Shown: positions 12,401-25,296 of the stretch, piece after piece | How the letters are laid out: each line of letters opens with the position of its first letter | How positions within the stretch are numbered: position 1 is the first letter of the stretch | Source: Linnemannia hyalina | Lineage: Eukaryota; Mortierellomycota; Mortierellomycetes; Mortierellales; Mortierellaceae | Direction of reading: 5' to 3' | Length of the DNA: 64,000 bases | Assembly: GCA_019671135.1 (NCBI GenBank) | Contig: JAHRHY010000016.1 | Span: 926,501 to 990,500, forward strand | Translations under genes and position numbers: made by a program | The notes under the pieces: generated by a model | What the model was told of the DNA's origin: nothing | The model's input: only the letters and a program-made list of their open reading frames with translations | Databases searched by the model: none

Positions 12401-13060
12401 TGTTACTGGGTCCCTGCCAAGAAGTCTCCTAACGCCACCACAACATCTACACCTGCCCCCGAGCCAGCTCCCACCGCCATTGGCGCTGAAGTTGCCAAGG
12501 AGGAATCAGTCGATGAGGATGCCAAGGTGGATGAAAAGGAGAAGCTCGTCAAGGAAAATGAGAGGGAGGAGGAGGAGACTCTTGCACCCCCTGTAGAGAT
12601 CACGACGACGGCGCCTGCAGAGGACAAGGAAATCGAGCCTTCAACAGCAACGACGGCCACGAGTACGACAAAGAACAAGAAGGACAAGGCGGAGACGGGT
12701 GCTGAACAGGATGGATACCAAGTCTGCGACTTTGCGACCGGAATGTGCTATTGGGTCCCTGCCAAGAAGGCCAAAGTGGATCCCGAGCAGTCAACAGCAT
12801 CTGAAGTAACAGAAGAGACAGAAAAAGGTGAGACGACAAAGGTTGCAGAGTCAGTGGTGGTGGCGACAGTGCCGTCATCCCCTGCTTCGGGGCTGGACCC
12901 TGGACGGGCGATGGAGGAGGCTAGTAGTGGAGCAAGGACACCTGTGTCTGGATCGCCGACTGAACAGTCGCCGGTGCCTTCTCCTGGATCGTTGAACCCA
13001 GGCCCACGGTTGGTTGGCAAGCTGTCGAGAGATCGTCTTGCTATGTTTGAGAACTCGTAA
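9426..13060 (+). CDS. CaMKK-like serine/threonine protein kinase with repeated Cys/Trp tail motif
   Basis: Six exons (9426-10022, 10265-10508, 10961-11083, 11212-11630, 11739-11873, 12014-13060) encode 854 residues. The N-terminus (1-165) is disordered with Asn runs. The kinase domain starts near 173: glycine loop GRGAFGKV (181-187), Lys202 in YAVKEF, catalytic HRDIKPDN (329-336), DFG 349-351 and the APE-type end FMAPEL. A basic Arg/Pro/Gly insert (LGPRGRGRGRRGPE) follows the ATP site, the hallmark of Ca2+/calmodulin-dependent kinase kinases. Soon after the domain, TVIKAIARLKRGIKS is a basic amphipathic stretch where CaMKKs bind calmodulin. Such kinases activate AMPK/SNF1 or CaMK family members. 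The tail (from about 550) is Thr/Glu/Ala-rich and twice contains GYxVCDFxTGMCYWVPAKK. Family assignment is strong; calmodulin control is inferred. Confidence 0.88.
12368..12424 (+). repeat. Cys/Trp protein motif, copy 1 (residues 625-643 of the kinase)
   Basis: Encodes GYEVCDFETGMCYWVPAKK in the otherwise disordered kinase tail. Two cysteines seven residues apart are followed by Tyr-Trp. Confidence 0.9.
12713..12769 (+). repeat. Cys/Trp protein motif, copy 2 (residues 740-758 of the kinase)
   Basis: Encodes GYQVCDFATGMCYWVPAKK, identical to copy 1 at 17 of 19 positions. The linker between the copies is low-complexity and not repeated, so the motif itself appears to be conserved. Confidence 0.9.
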
Positions 13061-13660
13061 GCAGAGTCAGCTCGTTGGGGAAGCAGGAAGAGAAATCAAA
13101 TAAAGCGGGCGGGACTTCCTTGCCTGTGAATGCTTACGGCCAGTCATGCCCCTGTTTTGACCGACGCCCGCCGGTTGATCCCAGGGGCACCATCCATGTA
13201 TCTTACACACTATCCCACATTTTTTTCCCTTTAATGACCTTGTCGCGTATCTTTTACATGACCAAGTAAGCCAAAACGGGCATTGACCACAACGACATGG
13301 AAATGAGAATTGTTTGGATGATAAATATCTGCGTATGTATTAACACTCAAAGGTTTTTGGCACTTGAGTAAAGCGGGAGAAAAAAAGACTATGAACAAGA
13401 AAGAGAAGGAATGCAGGTTGAAAATGCAAATGGGGCAATGCGAATAAAAAGCAAAAAAAGCAGCTGTAACGATGAAGAAAATAAAAATAAAGATGATTTT
13501 GTTTGTGTGAAGCAGTTGAAGCTTCGGGGTGGGTTGGGTCAACATATCAATGCCGACCCTGGTATCCTTGGGGTGTTTTTTTTTTTTTTTTTTTGGTGGT
13601 GGTTGTAAAAAATATATGTCCGTTTCCTTGTCCATGTCAACAAAAACGCGTTCTCTCTTT
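13061..13660. other. Convergent spacer, kinase / phosphoglycerate dehydrogenase
   Basis: Contains 3' untranslated sequence of both genes and a run of 19 T at 13576-13594. No coding signal. Confidence 0.6.
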
Positions 13661-14906
13661 TTAGTAGAGGACGCGGGTAACGATGTTGGTGGGGGTCTCG
13701 CTGACAAGTCTGTAAATGTCCTGGATCTGCTCGGGCGTAACGTCCGAGATATCGGCCATGAGGTAAGCAATCTTGCCCTTGGAGTCCGAGAACTGCTTGT
13801 CGACGTTATGCTCGGCAAGGATGTTGGTGATCCTGAGGAGGACTCCGGGAACGTTGGCGTGGGTGTAGCAGAGACGGATCGAGTTCTCCTGGTCGTCGCG
13901 GATGGCGCGGAGGTCGACCTCGGGGAAGTTGACGGCGCCGATGGAGGTGCCGCTGTTGATAAACTTGATCAGGGCCTGCGAGACCTCGACACCGATCATC
14001 GACTGGGCCTCTTCGGTCGAGCCTCCGATGTGGGGGGTGAGAAGGGTGTTGGGGCAGCCGACGAGCTCAGACTCGAAGAAGTTGCCGTTGGCAGCAGGCT
14101 CCTTGGGGAAGACATCGACAGCAGCACCGCCGAGGTGGCCCGAGCGAAGCGCCTTGGCAAGGGCGGGGATCTGGACAATGGTGCCGCGGGAGGCGTTGAT
14201 GAGGAATGAGCCCTGCTTCATCTGGTTGAGCTCGTTCTCACCAATCATGTTCTTGGTCTCCTCGGTCTCGGGGACGTGGAGGGTGACAAAGTCGGCTTCG
14301 GTGAGGAGGCCTGAGAGGGTGTGGACTTGCTTAGAAGTGCCCAGGGGCATCAGGGGGACAACGTCGTAGAAGAGAACACGCATACCCATCGACTCTGCGA
14401 GAACCGACAGCTGCGAACCGATATGGCCGTATCCGACAATTCCTAAGTAGGTAGAGGTAGAGAGAGAAGGTTAGGAGACATGTTTTGTATAGAGTCCAGT
14501 CCAGCTCGATCGAGGTATATGCATACGCAAGCGTGCCTTTTTTGTCCTTCCTTTTTCTCTTTTCGCCTTTCTTTTCTCCTTTGTTTTTATCATTCATGTT
14601 GATTTGGTCAGTTGGTCGTTGACAAAGCAGCAAGATCTTATCGGCCTCTTCCTCAATTGCTCTCTATCTCCTCTTCCTCAAGGAAATGAAGGGGGTTGAG
14701 CTGCAATCTGGAGAGCAAGTAAGCAAAAATGATTGTCGAGCGTGCGAAAAACGTGCGCAGTGCACTGTCTGTTCTGGTTTTTTTTTGTCGATGCTGGTGG
14801 TGTTCAGTTATTTGTTTTGCTGCTTGCGATATAGTTGCGGTTTGTCGCCTGTAACGGGATGGTTCCACCATCAAACATCACAATTAACTCACAACAAGGC
14901 CTCCCC

Positions 14907-14937
<31 letters not shown>

Positions 14938-16290
14938 GATAACGTCGAAAAAAACTTACCGATAGTCTTGCCACGGATCTCGTAGCAGTTAGCCGAGACC
15001 TTGGACCAAATACCGTCGTGCATCTCATTGTTGCGATCACCCAACTGTCTGGACAAGAGGACAATCTCAGCAATGACGAGCTCAGCAACCGAGCGTGAGT
15101 TGGAGAAGGGCGAGTTGAAGACGGCGATACCCTTGGAGGCGGCGTACTCAAGATCAACCTGGTTAGTGCCGATACAGAAACATCCAATGACTCCCAACTT
15201 CTCGGCGGCATCGAGGACCTTCTTGGTCAACTTTGTCTTGGAGCGGATTCCGATGCAGTGCACATCCTTGATCTTGGCGATCAGGTCTTCCTCGCCCAAG
15301 GCCTTTGCGAATGTCTCGACCTAATGGTAATATGGAAGATAGTGTGGAAAGGTGGGATTATGAATGGTAAGTATTTTTTGATGTTGGATAGGCGGGAGTG
15401 ATAGCATTATGTTTGCCCATAGAAGGAAGGGGGGAAGGCAGTTCATAATGGAGAGAACGATGGAACTGAGGGCAGAGTAGATCGGCTCATATTGCTTTCT
15501 AATCTTTTGTCTCCTCCTCCTTTGTGCTTATGTGTTTTGTTTGTCGCTGCTGTCGTTTTCATGTGCGGGAGAATCGATGGTTGTTGCTTAGCGTGATCTC
15601 CTTCCTTTTCCCCAAGGAAATAAAGGAGGCGGTATTATTCTTCCTTAGTTCGCTTTTTGGATCCAAACAAATAACGCAAATGAATGTAGAAAAAAAAGTC
15701 TGGCAAGGGCAAGCAAAGCGAGCTAACTAAGCATTGCTCCCACTCCATCATGATGGACGAGATAAAGCAGGCACATCCTTGTTGTTGTAGCCTTCCTTTT
15801 GCCTCCTGATATATGTACCCATGAAAAGAGAGTCCTGTCGATGCAATTTGCTTCCAGAAGAACCGCAAAAACAAAAAACCCGAATTTAAAACGAACAGAA
15901 ACAAGATATAAACTTTACCTGGTAGCCCTGATCGCGGAGGGCTGCGACAGCGGTCTCGTTGACGTTCTCGAGCAACAGGATCTTGATGTTGGCGGTGTTG
16001 AAGGGCTTGAGGACCTTGGCCTTCTTGAAACCACTCACAGATCCTTGACGCTCTCTTGTAACCACAGGAGCTGAACCTTCAGGAATCAATGCAGCACCAG
16101 GGATGATAGGACCTGAAGCCGAAGTCGCAGTGGCGACGGACTGGACGGGTGTGGAGTTGGTGGAGGGCATGACACGGGAGGGTAAAGTTGTGGTGGTAGG
16201 GGTGGAGGGAATTGAGAATGTGGAGAAGGGCGGGTGAGTCCTGGTAGAGAAGTTAGTGGGGGAGGAGGGTGTTGATGGAGAGAAGTTCAT
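13661..16290 (-). CDS. SER3: D-3-phosphoglycerate dehydrogenase
   Basis: Oxidises 3-phosphoglycerate to 3-phosphohydroxypyruvate with NAD+, the first step of serine synthesis in the cytosol. Three exons on the minus strand: 16290-15919, 15320-14960 and 14442-13661, giving 504 residues; phases agree. After a Ser/Thr/Pro-rich N-terminal extension of about 100 residues the catalytic domain begins near FNTANIKILLLENVN. The NAD-binding loop is GYGHIG (248-253). The catalytic Arg330 (NASRGT), Glu359 (PKEP) and His382 (LLTPHIGGS) are present. A C-terminal ACT domain (about 430-504) ends in the conserved VLY and, in fungal relatives, senses serine. The N-terminal extension is longer than in yeast Ser3/Ser33. 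Two CCAAT boxes lie upstream. Confidence 0.95.
14907..14935 (+). repeat. Poly-A run (29 A; T on the transcribed strand)
   Basis: Sits in the second intron of the phosphoglycerate dehydrogenase gene, about 25 bp inside the donor, so the transcript carries a long U run. Confidence 0.9.
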
Positions 16291-17831
16291 CTTTTTTATA
16301 ATGTGCGGGAGGATATCGGAGGTTTTATATGATTTTGAGGAAGAGGCGACGAGATTTGACAGGGGTATGTAATGGTGCAGGAATTGTGAGTGCGATATGA
16401 CTGCGACGAGAAAAACAGAGTGTGTGTGGTCTGGGACCTGGGAGAGAAGGGAGAAAGAGATGATGATGATGGCTATGGCGTGCCAATGCAGAGTACCGTG
16501 GGTGTGGTATAGGTACAGTAGAACAGAACAATAAAAGGTCCAGAGCGCAGTGGGTTGGTGAATTGGAATTGATGGACAATAATAATATGGAGGATGAACA
16601 AGGTTGTGGGACAGCTTTTTAAAGAACATCAATCTGATGACGCTGATTGGCCGCAAAACGCAATCATAAACAAAGTCACTAGCTGATCGATCCTGATTGG
16701 CGGCGCCCCTTCCCCAGGTCTTTCCTTTTGGAGACATCAGTCAGCGAGATAACGAAAGGTAGACTGCTGTAACAAATCGATGACTCTTCTTCCTGTAAGT
16801 GTGAATGCACTTTTCTTTGTGTTCCCCCTGCCTTTGCATGTGGCAATCAAAGCTGAAAGTTATTGAACACAGATTTACAGCAATTGAACGGAGGGGACAG
16901 ACCCAACCGGAGTTTTTTTTCCTCTTCTCGCTTTTCCTTTTCCTTGGACCTTGTTCTTTAGTCCTACATATCTTCCTGTCGCCCATCCCTTGTTTGCAGC
17001 GTCTGTGTAAGTGCTTCATCTGCTGGCTTCGCAACCAAAGAAGTGAAAGAACACGGTGGCCTGCCTTTTTCTGTTTAACATGAGAGTTGTAGTGGATACA
17101 GGTACAGATAGATAGCCAATCGATAAAAAAGAAAAAAGATGGTGTGCTTTCTTGGTTGCTGGTCGGCTGGCTGACTGACTTGCTGGGGTGTATCATTCAT
17201 TTTTCCTCCGTCCCTTCTTTTGTTCTTCTGGTGAATGCACCAAAACGGCGCTAGTGTACCATCTACTCAAAAAAAAAAAAAAGACGGAGCGAGAAAAAAG
17301 ATACAAGATAAAACAAAGACAAGACGAGCATTGGGCAACAAAAAATATAGACGAGGTACTAGTTTTTTTACTTTTGGTTTTTGAATGATATCTATTTTAC
17401 AGTAAGTACAGGCGAAAAACTTTTGAGGGAGACAACAAAAAATGAGAACAGGGAAATAAATAAAAAAGGCAATGCAAGGCAAAAGGCAAAGTGAAAGCAA
17501 AGGGGGAAGAAAGGGCAATGGTAATAAGAAGATAAAGATAAACGGGAGGATGGGTGGATGTATGCTGCGTTGCTGAGAGAAACAAAACAAATGAACTGTG
17601 AGCAACTACAGCAGCAATATGTGGAAAAGGAGGATCCTTGATTGTTGTGTTGTTTTGTGGCTCGTTCCTTTCTTCCTTCCGCCCTGAACCATCGGACGCA
17701 CGCACGCACACACGCACTTGTGGAGAGAGAGAGAGACTGCAAGGGGAAGGAGAAAGAAAGAGAGCGACATCAAGATCGAAAGATGGGCGCGAGAACCCGT
17801 AATAATGACTCGGCAAAAAAAGAGAAAAGCA
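16291..17831. other. Spacer between SER3 promoter and phosphodiesterase 3' end
   Basis: Both flanking genes are on the minus strand. Apart from the CCAAT pair, it holds low-complexity A-, CT- and GA-rich DNA without a recognisable gene. Confidence 0.5.
16646..16700 (-). promoter_or_regulatory. Pair of CCAAT boxes upstream of SER3
   Basis: ATTGG occurs at 16646-16650 and 16696-16700, reading CCAATCAG on the minus strand, 50 bp apart and about 350-410 bp before the SER3 start. Both copies sit in the same GCCAATCAG context, consistent with binding of the HAP/NF-Y complex. Function is inferred. Confidence 0.5.
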
Positions 17832-20800
17832 TCAAAGCGTCGTCGTAGTGGCAGTAGTGGATACAGAGGACGAAGCGGCGGAAAGACTGACAACACCATC
17901 ACTGGAGTCGGCTCTAGACACAACCTTCGGCTTGGATGCCATCGTATTCGTGGACGTAGTAGTGCCCATAGGCAGGTCCATGGTCTGTCCAACAACACAC
18001 CCCATCGGCCCCTCGGCAGACTCTGTCATCGTCACCCTCAAGTCCGCCACCGGAAGAGCAACTGCTGTCTTATCAACCACCGGATCTGACTTTGAATCCC
18101 AAGAGCTGGAAGTGGTGGCAGACGTACTCAGCGCCAAGGACGTCAGAATGGGTACCGATGCTGCAGCTGCAGCGGGCGCAAGACCTTCGTGCTGGCCAAC
18201 GACATGATCCAATGGCCCATATCCACCGCCATTTATTTCTTGAGGAAGAACAGTCGGAGGGAGAGGAGGACGGCTCCAGTCGTATTGGATCTGGCCCGAC
18301 ATGACTGCAGGGGTGCTGCTGCGAACATTTATGTTCTTCGCAAGACCCGACGCCAACGAGAGAGTCGCAGATGCCGGTGGAGGCGACTCGCCCGGCTGGA
18401 AGCGTGCAACCTGCTCGGGGATCTTCGTCAGCTCCGTCGCCTGGGGTGCTCCTGCAGCAGCGGCGACAGTCGTAAACGTCGCAGGTCCTGTCGTCTGAGG
18501 AGTCGTAGAAGCTGTGAAGGGCTGGTGAGGATGTGGGTAGGAGTAAGGAGGGAGAAGAGCATGGCGGGAATTGGGGAATGCAGAATGAATTGCGGAGGGT
18601 ATATGCTCTGCATTCCCGTTCCAACCCTCGAGCCCGTGGTCGTGGTGTTGATCCTCACAATCGCGTCGATCCCACATCCTTCCAGACGAGTGGTCCTCAT
18701 CGTCAAAGATGTACCCATCTCCGTACTCTTGTCGGATGCTCTGATGCTGTGTTCCGATCTGAAGACTGCCGTGGCGACGACGGCGGTATTGTGCCGGCTG
18801 TGGCGAAGGTGGCTGAGGTGTAGTATTCTCCGAGTGCTTGGGCAAAGAGGTGCCAATCATGTTCGACAATTTGGTTGTGAAGCCCGGATCCAGGGCGGAT
18901 GATGGCATGGGGAGCGCTTCCGCGTGACCTGTGGGAGATCCTTCGGGCGTGGATCCATTCGAAACGCTGGTCAGGTTGACGCTGGTCTCCTTGCCTGCCA
19001 GGGCCACCTCCCGCTTGAGTGCCGTAACAATGGCTTCCTGACTAACAACCGTCTTTCCGACTGCCTGTATCGAACGCGGATGGAGGACATGTAAATCTCG
19101 TAGGCAGGACGATAGTGCCCGTCCTGAATGCGACCGCTTCATCTTGCGTAGTATATGACCCTGGGATGCCTCCGCATTTGTCGAATGGCGTAATCTCCGC
19201 GGTGGAGGTCGAATCGGCCTTGTCTCATCCAGAACAAGCACACCCGCCGCCACTATTGCGATCAAATAATGATAAGAGCTTTCGATTAGTTAATGGGCTT
19301 TTGCAACCGCGCGTATATCGATTGTGCAATGGGAGCTGCCTAGCCGGAAAGAATGGTTTACCAGAGACACGACGTCCAGAGGTGAGGTGGGCGGGGAGGG
19401 GGGAATTGACGCGCTGGAGATCCTTGGTTTCTGCGGCGGAATCGGGGCCTGAGGTGTCGACATTGAAATGGGTATCAGTCTCTCCATTGGTAACTGGGCC
19501 AGATTCGACGGCTTCAGAAGATCGCTCCTTCTCAGCCTCAACAACAGCCTTCTGCATGAGGACCCACTGCTCTCGGTTGTTCGTCAGAGCCGCCAAGAAA
19601 GGGAAAGCCTCCGGTAAGAACTCGACAAAGCTCTCAAAGTAAGGCCGCACCACAAAGTCACTAAATCCCAATGAGATTTGAGGCTGGTGGTGTTGGTTGC
19701 GATCCATATTGGGTGAGATGGGTAAGTGCTGTGTCTTCTCGATGTCGCCCTGTCGGAAGAACTCCTGGACAACCAGATCAGACCATCGCTTGCACAAGGT
19801 CCAGGGCTTGACTGCGTTGGAGATATCAGCAGCATGGAGAAGACAGTTGGATAGGTTCTGGCGCAATTCGGGGGTGAGCTCCGAAGCCGATCTGTAGCTG
19901 GCACCGGTGATGCTGCGAGAAGTCTGGGAAGATGTGTCAGAGTCAACGGAAACGTCGGAGCAATCAGATGAGGTGGAGGATGCAGAAAACTGTCGGCGGT
20001 GGTTGGGAGTGGGATGGCCGTGAGAGTGGCTGTGGTGGCAGACGGCGCCATCGAGGCGAGCCTGCAACGACTCGTTGGTCGTTGTCGTTGTTGTTGTCGT
20101 TGGAGCAGGGGTTAGGAGAGAAGAAGGAATGTTAATGTCGGTAGGGGAAGAGGGAGCGCTGTCGTGATCCAAGTCGGATTCGTTCTCGGCGTCTGAGCTG
20201 GAGGGGGAGGAGGAGGGTGTTGAGGTGAACTCGATGAGGCTGTTGAGGTTGTTGAGCATGTCATAGTGGAATGACATGTCTGTTGCCATGATGGCCTTGA
20301 CCATCGACTCCTTCATGCTTTGCTCGGTGGCGTGGTTACCCTCGGGGAGGATGCCGGCGGGGGAGGAGGCGATGTTGCGGAACAGTTTGTGCTTGTCGAT
20401 CAGATCCATTGCTAGTGAGCAAGAGTACTTTTCGAGGACTGATGTCTCTCCGTGCTGCTTGACCAAGTCTGTCTTTGCATTGACTTGGAAGAGGTTGTTC
20501 AGTCCAGGCTAGAAAGGGGATCGCAAAGGAGGGTGGGAGAAACATAGGGAAGATCGAAAGAGATTGAGTAGGGGATACCAGGAAGAAGGCGCATGAAAAA
20601 TGTACTGAGGAGTTTGTGGGTGGGCTAGTAACTGCAGAAGAACAAGAAGTGTATGCAAGGACTTACGTGACCAATGTCGTGGCAGAGGCCAGCAAGGAGG
20701 AGTGCAGCCATGTCTGGTTTGGAGAGGTATTGAGATGCGTTCATGTCGAGGAGGATACGGTATAGGACGGCGGTGACATCGGCGGCGTGAAAGAAGGAGT

Positions 20801-22663
20801 GGTAGTAGGTGGCGAGGTAGCCCCGGTCGACATCAATGATAAAGTCAAGGAGCTCACCCTCGGTGATATTGAGGCACTTGACGAGGTCGAGCTTGACAAA
20901 CATAGCGAGGATGATGCCGTAGATCTCTGGGAGGGGGTGGTCCCAGACATTGAAGTCCTGGTTCACTGGTTTGAACTTGCCCGAGATGAATCTCAACATG
21001 ACCTATTGTGTGCAAAGGTAGGGGGGTTGAAGGGGGAGTGCACACGGACACACAGACACACGTTGTTGTTAATTAGAGTTTGAGTTTTTTTAGTGATTGT
21101 GAGCGATGGCCGAAGAAGTTAAGAGGGGAGATGGAAGGAAGAGATGGTGGTTTGAGTGTAGGTGAGAGCGATGGAGGGATGGTGTGTGAACGTAGTGTGA
21201 TTGTTGAATAAAAAGAGAAGAGAAAGAACGAGAAATGGGGGGGAGGGGTGGTATTTGAATGAGTTGAGGAGCAGTGGAGGTACAAAGATAAAAGAGGGAG
21301 AGTAACGAGCAATGGTGTAGGTGTTGTCGGTTGACAAAGCAGAAAAGAAATGTAAAGAGAGCGATTGAGTGTGTGTAAGAGAAAGAGGGAGAGAGAAAAG
21401 GGGGAAGGGGGGAATGCCATTAATCCGTTATCCGTTGGACCTCCTTGGATTGGAGACATATCGCATGTACACCATGGAGATGGGATAAGAATAACAGAAA
21501 TGAGGAAGAATAAAAACCGTTGGGCTCAAAACACCACACGGTGCATGTGTGTGTGAGTGTGTGTCTGTGTGGACATATATAGACAGATAATGAGGCAGGA
21601 GAACAAGGAGAACGAAGAAGAAGAGGACGAGGAAGAGGAGAGACAAGGACAATACCATCCTGTTCATCCTCATCTTCAAGACGTTGAAGTGACTTATATG
21701 GGCATTCTCATTCGAAAACGATGGGTGTGTGTATGTGTGTGTGTGAAGATGACAAAAAAAGTGATACCCCACTACGGCCTCATGTTCTTTGTTCTTCTGT
21801 GTTCTTGTTACTCTTATTACTACCACTGCAAGAGAGAAAGTACTCGATCGTGTGGTCGAGGCCCATTCGACATCTAGCAGTTCTTAGTCTGGAATATACT
21901 AAGCAGCCGCCCATGCAACGGCCAAGGCACCATACTTCCCCCCTCTTTGCAGTCCATTCATTCTTTGTTGCATATTCGATAAAAGAGAGAGAACAAAAAA
22001 AGGGGAGAGAGAGGTGTGGTTGGTTGGGGGGTAGGACGAAGGCGTAGACGAAGAGTGCTGTTTGGCAGGAAAATAACAGGGGAAAAGGGGTGAAGTGAGC
22101 CAATGGACAGATGCATTCATTCGCTCTGTGTATGGTAAGGAGAAAAAAGGAGAATGGACGAGTGCCTGTGTGGACAAAAGGAGCGCATCATCGACACCGT
22201 CCTTGTTGTTTGAGCCATAAAAACTAACCAAAAGTGAGGCGCGCTTTTGTTTGCTGCATGTTTGTCTGTCCTTTTTTTTGCCCCTACTCTCTCTCCCTCT
22301 TCCCTCTTGCTCTGTTACTTGCTTTCAATTGCATACATTTCTTTCGTTCGGATTATAAAATAGAATACCTCTTTACTCTTTTTCTCTTTACTGCTTCACT
22401 TCACAGTCTAAAAACCAAGAAGGGGACATGAGGTAGGAGAAGGGAATAGGAAAAAGAGGAAAGAAGAAAGGGGTGATGATGTTGCGGCAAACGAACATTT
22501 GAGAGAGTTGTGTGTACAGGGCAAGAATACAAAAAGGAGTACAGGGAAAGGACTCACACCCAATCGATCGTTCATTTGCGAATCAGTAGGACGAAGAGAG
22601 ACTTACCCGTTCGCAGACAATGAGGTCGTCAGAGCTCTGCTGGCAATGCCGAAGGATAAGCAT
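17832..22663 (-). CDS. Class I 3',5'-cyclic-nucleotide phosphodiesterase
   Basis: Hydrolyses cAMP and possibly cGMP, ending the PKA signal. Exons on the minus strand: 22663-22607, 21002-20667, 20508-19308 and 19252-17832, giving 1004 residues. The HD-type metal site is built from YHSFFHAADV and GLCHDIGHPGLNN, the second split exactly by intron 2. Helices VKQHGETSVLEKY and LLHAADISNAVKPW complete the catalytic domain, which carries a Ser/Thr-rich insertion of about 120 residues before LTPELRQN. Intron 3 is 55 nt with a weak GTTGCA donor; without it the protein stops at 19225, so the 470-residue low-complexity tail is less certain than the core. Exon 1 (19 codons) is joined over a 1.6-kb intron in phase 0 and is tentative. 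Confidence 0.85.
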
Positions 22664-25225
22664 GTCTTTTTGTGGTATGTGCAAAGTAGTAGCGGGGGAG
22701 TGTGTGGCGAGACGGGTGTTGTATGTTGTAAAGTGCGAGCAGAAGTGTGAGGGTGAGAGGGTAGGGGTGCCAAAGGGGTGGAAGATGTGTTCTTTCCGTT
22801 GTGGAGTTGAGTTGAGTGGAGTGAGAGGAACAGGTGTGGGAAGTAGAGAGGAGTAGAGATAGTCAAGTTGGGTTGTGATGAGTCGAGCCGAGTGTCTATG
22901 TTGACGAGAAAGAAGAGTGAGTGAGTGAGTGAAGAAGCAGAAAAAGAAGTAAGGTTGTAGTGGAGCGCAAGTCGGGGGGTGGTGGGGGTATTTAAACAAT
23001 TTCACTGGAAAAGCAAAGTTGTATGAACGAACACTCTGAATAATGAAATGATAATACACAACATATTGCACATGTACAGTAGTACATCGACAGCAAGCAG
23101 AGGAAAAACTGGTGGCCCATGCAACCACCCGCGCGGTTGAGAGCAACAACACACTCCCCTCTTTCTCTTCTTTTTCTCTCTGTCTCTGATCTGAACTTCT
23201 TTACCCTGTCTGTCCACCCCCTTACGAACTCTCTTTTCAGCGATTAAACGAATGACTGAATGACCGAGCGAAAGACCTGTATCTCCTCCATTCACTTTGA
23301 CATTCAATTGCTCACTTTTTTCTACTTTGTCCATCCGTCCTCGGCGCACATCATCACATCATACACATCCCCCTTTTCCCCCTCTTTGCATCCCATCCAT
23401 TAAAAGTGCTATGGCACCTAGGTTATTCCGTCCTTTCGACCTAAATAGTATGGCCAATGCACACCTCATTCATTTCATTTCATTTCATTTCAGTCATTTG
23501 TTGCGCTCTTAGAACTGATCGCATCGCGAATGCCCAACAGAGAGAGAGAGAGAGTCTGGTGTTGTTAGTCCATCGCCCATCCTCATATGCCTACCCACCC
23601 CCTCTATCTTATTAAACACACCTTTTTGAGTCCTCATCCTTCCACCACCTCCTTCCTTCCTTCCTTCCTTCCTTCCTTGTCCCTTTCCTCCTCTACTTTT
23701 TTTTTTCTGTTCTTCTTTTCTTCTTTTCTTCGTGTTGGGGCCGAGTATCATGGGTCTACATTCTATGCAGAACCCGATCCAACCACGAACACGCCCGAGC
23801 CAGCTTGACACCAATTGATTGTTTGTTGCATGTCTGTGTGGTTTTCCTTATTCTTTTCTTGTTCTCGTGTGCGACCCCCATCTATAACATCCCATCCCAT
23901 CCCATTCCATCCCATCCAGTCTACCCCAGCCAGCCAAACATGCAAATTAATCCGCAACCCTTTTCACTCATGTTCTTTTTTTAGGGCACAAGTTCAGATA
24001 GTTGTTTCTGTAATGTGCGATGTGTGATGAGAGGGAAAGATGTAGAGAGTAGCGAGTGTAGGGTATAATGGTTCTAGTCGTTCATGTTGTTAGAACTTAC
24101 ATTCTGGCAAGGAGTGGATCAGAAATAACAGCGGGAAAATGAAAACGTAGAAGGGAGAAGAAGTAATAAAGTGGGCGGCAGAAGGAAAGAAGGAAGGAAG
24201 GAAGCAAGGAGGAAAAAGAAGGGTAAGGGAGTGCAGAATGGGATGTTGCCAGTGAGGAGGGTATGCAGGTGTGTTGGTGTGTCCTTTTTTTTGCAAATGA
24301 TCGGATGTCTTCTGACGACGGCGTCGAGGTCCAGAGAAAGAGAGAGAAGAAGAAGAGGCAGAGAGGGAGAGAGAGAAATGAAAGAATGACGAGTGTTTTT
24401 AGTTGCAGAGGTGTCAGATGGGTCACGAACCACAAGTGAAGAGAGAACGAAGAGAAATAGAAAAAGTTTTTTTTTCTTTTTTATATTGTAACAAAATGGC
24501 GTTGTCATTCAATCGCGCACTGCCCTCAGTACCCTTACTAAAGTTTCCCTTGTCGGTCGTGTCAACAGCCAGTCTGTTTGTCCATGTGCGCACAAGCCCG
24601 TCCCTTTTTTTCTATTTGCTGCCTTGCAGCCATGTCCATCAACAAAAGAGACCTACAGTGGTGGACAAACAACACGAAAGAGCCATGCGGCAGTAGTCTA
24701 TGCTTGCACCCACTGCCCATCTTGCAACAAGTCGAGCCATGCGAAGGGTGTGCAATTGAATGAATTTGACTGATCAAATAAAAAAAGCGTGCGTCCGTTT
24801 GATGAAACCTAAAACCACTGACATGTCTCAGAAATCAGAAAAGACCTTCCTCTGCCTTCATTTGGTTCGCTGATCATCAGTCGGGTCTCGCCTGAACCCT
24901 TTTTCATTTCTCATTCTACGTTTCCCGCCACTCATCAACCCGCGCTCTCTCTCCCTCTCTCTCACACACACATACACACACACTCTCTCTCTGATTCTCT
25001 CGTTTCTTTACCGAGGCCAAGATCGACCTTCTCACTGATTCTACCCCGATGTAGGATGCGGTGTAGATCCTCCCCTCCCCTTCGCCCCTTCTCATTCTTC
25101 TCTTCTTTTTTCTCCCTTTTTCTTCAGTTCATTCAATCAATGGACTGATGCCGCATCTCTTTCTCCACCTCCTTCAAAGTGCATCTATCTGTCCTTTCCC
25201 CTTGAGCGTCAACCCCTCCTTTGGA

Positions 25226-25231
<6 letters not shown>

Positions 25232-25292
<61 letters not shown>
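25232..25292 (+). repeat. CT dinucleotide microsatellite (about 61 bp)
   Basis: Uninterrupted CT repeats followed by TTTTTCCTC. Confidence 0.95.

Positions 25293-25296
<4 letters not shown>

Noticed and set aside
13529..14209. Plus-strand open frame opposite SER3
   Set aside because: Same antisense artefact; the minus strand carries catalytic motifs and conserved introns.
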